NCBI RefSeq assembly: GCF_009828105.1
Contig: NZ_WTYQ01000001.1
Span: forward strand, 868,001-932,000
From: Altericroceibacterium indicum
GTDB taxonomy: Bacteria > Pseudomonadota > Alphaproteobacteria > Sphingomonadales > Sphingomonadaceae
Reading direction: 5' to 3'
DNA length: 64,000 bases
Shown: positions 61,113-64,000 of the stretch, in pieces
How positions within the stretch are numbered: the stretch's first letter is position 1
Layout: each line of letters starts with the position of its first letter
Notes under the pieces: generated by a model
Database searches by the model: none
What the model saw: only the letters and a program-made list of their open reading frames with translations
What the model was told of the DNA's origin: nothing
Made by a program: the position numbers and the translations under genes

Positions 61113-61477
61113 TCCAACGCTCCTTTCTTCCAGGCATAGGCGAAGCCAATAAGCAATTCGCCAAGGAACACCATCATGGTGATCCAGCCAGCCCAGCCAG
61201 TCAGATCAAGGCTGACTGCCCAAGGGAACAGAAAGGCAGCTTCAAGATCGAATATGATGAAGAGAATCGCGACCAGATAAAAACGCACATCAAACTGATG
61301 ACGCGAATCTTCAAAAGCCGGGAAGCCACATTCATATTCAGCAAGCTTGTCCTTGCTGGGCTTATGGGCACCAGTCAGACGGGACACACCCATCGGCAGG
61401 AAAACAAACAATCCTGAAAGCCCCAGTGCAATGACAAGGAAAATTAGGATCGGCAGATATTGCGTGAGATCGACCAA
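61103..61477 (-). CDS. nuoA: NADH-quinone oxidoreductase subunit A
   Basis: 124 residues, three TM helices, ND3 homologue. [21 protein letters not shown] is the diagnostic loop (YECGFPAF) and [18 protein letters not shown] the third-helix region. Translation appears to start at TTG (61477), giving [16 protein letters not shown], which matches the usual N terminus; no ATG is available upstream. First gene of the nuo operon; the 205-nt region before it is shared with the divergent thiolase gene. Confidence 0.95.
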   Translation of the reverse strand: MVDLTQYLPILIFLVIALGLSGLFVFLPMGVSRLTGAHKPSKDKLAEYECGFPAFEDSRHQFDVRFYLVAILFIIFDLEAAFLFPWAVSLDLTGWAGWITMMVFLGELLIGFAYAWKKGALEWE

Positions 61478-61682
61478 GTTCTGACTCGACTGTTACGTTC
61501 GGTTGTGTGCGCCCTAATCCCACCTGCCCCGCTGTTCAAGGGCACAGCAAGCAATTTTCGTGTTGTTGCGAATGGCCCGCAATAACAGCGTCAAAAATGG
61601 GTGTAATTTGCTTTTATCACCCCATGTTTATAGACCATCAAACGCTGCAAAACCTTCAGCAAATGAGAGGCGTTAAAACCAC

Positions 61683-62879
61683 ATGTCCGTCTTTTCCGAA
61701 AATGATCCAATCGTTATTCTTTCTTACGCACGAACACCGATGGGTGCGATGCAGGGCTCTCTTTCCGGCGCAAGCGCTACTGACCTTGGCGCAACCGCCG
61801 TCAAAGCGGCAGTAGAGCGCGCTGGCGTAGATGGCAGCCATATTGACCGCATCTATATGGGTTGCGTCCTCCCGGCAGGCCTCGGGCAGGCTCCTGCTCG
61901 TCAGGCAGCCCTCAAGGCAGACCTTCCCAAGAGTGTTGAAGCCACCACGGTGAATAAAGTCTGTGGCTCCGGTATGCAGACAGTGATTATGGGGTCAGAA
62001 GCTCTGGCTTCCGGCTCGGTCAGTTTCGTCATTGCGGGCGGCATGGAAAGCATGACCAATGCGCCATACCTCCTCAAGAAGCACCGCTCAGGTGCCCGGA
62101 TCGGACATGATATGGCCTATGACCATATGTTCCTCGACGGACTTGAAGATGCTTATGACGCTGGCGCTGCCATGGGCTCCTTCGCGCAGACGACGGCTGA
62201 CGAATATTCCCTCACCCGCGAACAGATGGATGATTTCTCCATCGAATCACTCGCCCGCGCCAACAAGGCGATTGAAAGCGGCGCATTTGCTGATGAAGTC
62301 GTTCCAGTTACCATCAAGGACCGTAAAGGTGATGTGGTTGTCGATACAGACGAACAGCCCGGTAAAGGCCGCCCGGACAAAATCCCGCAGCTGCGCCCGG
62401 CATTCGCCAAGGATGGCACGATCACTGCCGCAACCTCTTCTTCGATCTCCGATGGCGCGGCGGCCATGGTCCTCACACGGGAATCGGTTGCCAAAGATCA
62501 GGGCCTTGCCCCTATCGCTCGCATCGTCGGCATGAGCGCGCATGCCCATGACCCGAAGGCTTTCACCACCGCTCCTGTGGGCGCGATTGAAAAGCTGCTT
62601 AAAAAGACCGGTTGGTCCAAGGACGAAGTTGACCTGTTCGAGATTAATGAAGCCTTTGCTTGCGTAGCAATGTTTGCAATGAAGGATCTCGATCTGCCGC
62701 ATGAGAAGGTCAATGTGAACGGCGGCGCAACAGCTCTGGGCCACCCCATCGGGGCCAGCGGCAGCCGTATTCTGGTGACATTGATCAACGCACTGAAGCA
62801 GCAAGGCAAGAAAAAGGGCATTGCCAGCCTCTGCATCGGCGGCGGCGAAGCCACTGCCGTTGCGGTAGAAATGATCTAA
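61683..62879 (+). CDS. Acetyl-CoA acetyltransferase (thiolase)
   Basis: 398 residues. Condenses or cleaves acetoacetyl-CoA. Acyl-carrying Cys about 94 in KVCGSGMQT, NEAFA with the His-supporting Asn, GGATALGHPIGASGSR with the His, and CIGGGEATA with the second Cys. Biosynthetic (AtoB/PhaA) or degradative use cannot be told apart without neighbours; no pha or fad genes adjoin. Divergent from nuoA; convergent with the SH3 gene. Confidence 0.95.
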   Translation: MSVFSENDPIVILSYARTPMGAMQGSLSGASATDLGATAVKAAVERAGVDGSHIDRIYMGCVLPAGLGQAPARQAALKADLPKSVEATTVNKVCGSGMQTVIMGSEALASGSVSFVIAGGMESMTNAPYLLKKHRSGARIGHDMAYDHMFLDGLEDAYDAGAAMGSFAQTTADEYSLTREQMDDFSIESLARANKAIESGAFADEVVPVTIKDRKGDVVVDTDEQPGKGRPDKIPQLRPAFAKDGTITAATSSSISDGAAAMVLTRESVAKDQGLAPIARIVGMSAHAHDPKAFTTAPVGAIEKLLKKTGWSKDEVDLFEINEAFACVAMFAMKDLDLPHEKVNVNGGATALGHPIGASGSRILVTLINALKQQGKKKGIASLCIGGGEATAVAVEMI

Positions 62880-62907
62880 TTATTGAATGGCTTGGCGGGT
62901 GTTTCTC

Positions 62908-63393
62908 TTACGGAGCACCCGCACCCCATAAACGCTTTTCTTCCATCCAGCCCTTGTGACCTTCAATATCCATGCGGCACCAGCCATTCTGGCATTCACC
63001 AAGCATCCCAACAGCGCCCGGCTCCACATTCCATCGCAAGCCGGAATTCGCATCGGCATCCGCCCGCATCGCGGCAAGCCCCTTACCAATCACCAGAGCT
63101 GAGCGCTCAGGACTGAGCAAACGGGCCACGATCCAGCCTTGCGCGCCATCGGGATCTTGCACCAGACGCCAGCCCTCCTTCAATCTGACGACTTTCATCG
63201 GCAGTTTAGCGCGGTGATATACCCAATCCACCTGGTAGCTTTCACTGGGCCCAACCCGCATATTCACTTCATCGGCGCGCATCGACGCCCAATAAGGGAC
63301 TTCACGGTCCTGCGCGGCAAGAGAACCGGTGGCAAAGACTGTCAGTAAGAGCGTGGCAGACACGAAGTTTCGTAAACGGCGATACATAAGCAA
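62908..63393 (-). CDS. Secreted SH3-domain protein
   Basis: 161 residues. Signal peptide (MYRRLRNFVSATLLLTVFATGSLAAQ) then two bacterial SH3-like modules: EVNMRVGPSESYQVDWVY...WRLVQDPDGAQGWIVA and a second with GAVGMLGECQNGWCRMDIEGHKGWM. Such proteins probably bind peptidoglycan or other cell-wall ligands in the periplasm. Start may be Met1 or Met3. GCGGGTG/CACCCGC just past and into its 3' end may form a weak terminator with the thiolase gene. Confidence 0.85.
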   Translation of the reverse strand: MLMYRRLRNFVSATLLLTVFATGSLAAQDREVPYWASMRADEVNMRVGPSESYQVDWVYHRAKLPMKVVRLKEGWRLVQDPDGAQGWIVARLLSPERSALVIGKGLAAMRADADANSGLRWNVEPGAVGMLGECQNGWCRMDIEGHKGWMEEKRLWGAGAP

Positions 63394-63598
63394 TGCTTTA
63401 GCGTGAGTGCACGTTGCACTTCAAGCGCCGCTTGGAGAAGAACTGGCGGGTTCAGCCAATTGGCCAGCAAGTGGAAGGCGTACCATTCCGGGCAAGAAAG
63501 AAATTCAGTATCGCAATCGCGGCAACCGCTTGCTCAGAACGACAATTACACTAGCCTAGCCTAAAAAAATCAGCATGCACGGAAGAGGTTTAATAATA

Positions 63599-64000
63599 AT
63601 GAGATACCGGCTTGCCGCGGGATTGGGAATTGCCGCTAGCTCTACTGCGGCTCTTGCTCAATCGCCCTATGCTGCTGTGAATGACAGCGGTGATACAGCC
63701 TGGCTCCTTACCTGTTCAGCACTGATTTTGTTTGCTGCCATTCCCGGATTTGCATTCTATTATGGCGGTCAGGTCAAACGCCGGATCTTCCATTCATTAT
63801 TGACCCAGATCGCGATTATTGCGGCCGTTGTTTCGCTCCTGTGGGTCGCAATCGGCTACACCTTGGCCTTCGGCTTTGTCAGCAATGGCTGGATTGGCGC
63901 AGGCAATGCCGCGATGCTGAAGGAATTGGGGAGTTTGCGCGCGGCAACGCGCATTCCTGAAAGCACTTTCGTTCTGTTTGAACTGGGCTTCGCCCTGCTT
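63599..64000 (+). CDS. Ammonium transporter, 5' part (cut by window edge)
   Basis: 134 codons are visible without a stop. ATG at 63599 is preceded by GGAAGAGG with good spacing. A signal-peptide-like start (MRYRLAAGLGIAASSTAALA) is followed by DTAWLLTCSALILFAAIPGF and FYYGGQVKR, the Amt/MEP N-terminal pattern (usually ...MTPGLALFYGG), then LLWVAIGYTLAF. Moves ammonium across the inner membrane; a glnK/PII gene is often adjacent but is not visible upstream. Confidence 0.88.
   Translation, partial: MRYRLAAGLGIAASSTAALAQSPYAAVNDSGDTAWLLTCSALILFAAIPGFAFYYGGQVKRRIFHSLLTQIAIIAAVVSLLWVAIGYTLAFGFVSNGWIGAGNAAMLKELGSLRAATRIPESTFVLFELGFALL

Overview
The window is a compact, ordinary-looking chromosomal segment of an alphaproteobacterium, most likely order Sphingomonadales (Sphingomonadaceae or Erythrobacteraceae). 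The basis is the large TonB-dependent receptor, an alphaproteobacterial SOS box (GTTC-N7-GTTC) in front of lexA, DUF1178 and DUF1467 proteins, the run tpiA / ppiD-trpEGDC-moaC-moeA-lexA / comEC / gltX-gltA, and a 14-subunit nuo operon running into birA-coaX-rnj. I see no insertion sequence, prophage, CRISPR array, integrase or rRNA; there is one tRNA.

Layout. 1-4.3 kb: TonB-dependent receptor, then a short-chain dehydrogenase. 4.3-9.4 kb: a MarR regulator followed by a complete aromatic-acid-type efflux operon (FUSC, DUF1656, HlyD, NodT), all start/stop coupled or nearly so. 9.4-16.9 kb: M61 peptidase, L-serine deaminase, fatty acid desaturase, tRNA-Arg(CCT), DUF1178-nitrilase-glutaredoxin, and an Hsp20 with a thermometer-like 5' UTR. 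16.9-17.2 kb: a gene-free stretch containing a perfect 32-nt palindrome and a four-hairpin structure closed by a 10-bp stem, the best non-coding RNA candidate. 17.2-20.4 kb: pyrG, secG, tpiA on the minus strand. 20.6-29 kb: ppiD, trpE, trpG, trpD, trpC, moaC, moeA, lexA on the plus strand. 29-34.2 kb: comEC (minus), gltX and gltA (plus). 34.4-43 kb: a less conserved signalling and cell-organisation block: a membrane diguanylate cyclase, a histidine-kinase-like protein whose phospho-acceptor histidine is replaced by alanine, a co-transcribed helical protein, a degenerate nucleotidyltransferase-like membrane protein, and an 892-residue two-TM coiled-coil protein with TipN-like architecture. 43-61.5 kb: one minus-strand operon, nuoABCD - NTF2-like - nuoE - 47/48-residue membrane peptide - nuoFGHIJKLMN - birA - coaX - rnj - DUF1467. 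61.7-64 kb: thiolase, SH3-domain protein, and the 5' part of an ammonium transporter cut by the window edge.

The genes form several functional units: small-molecule export, tryptophan and molybdenum cofactor synthesis linked to LexA, respiratory Complex I, and central metabolism. The parts most worth a second look are the two extra genes inside nuo, the disordered NuoC tail, the structured RNA candidate next to pyrG, and the 34-43 kb block.
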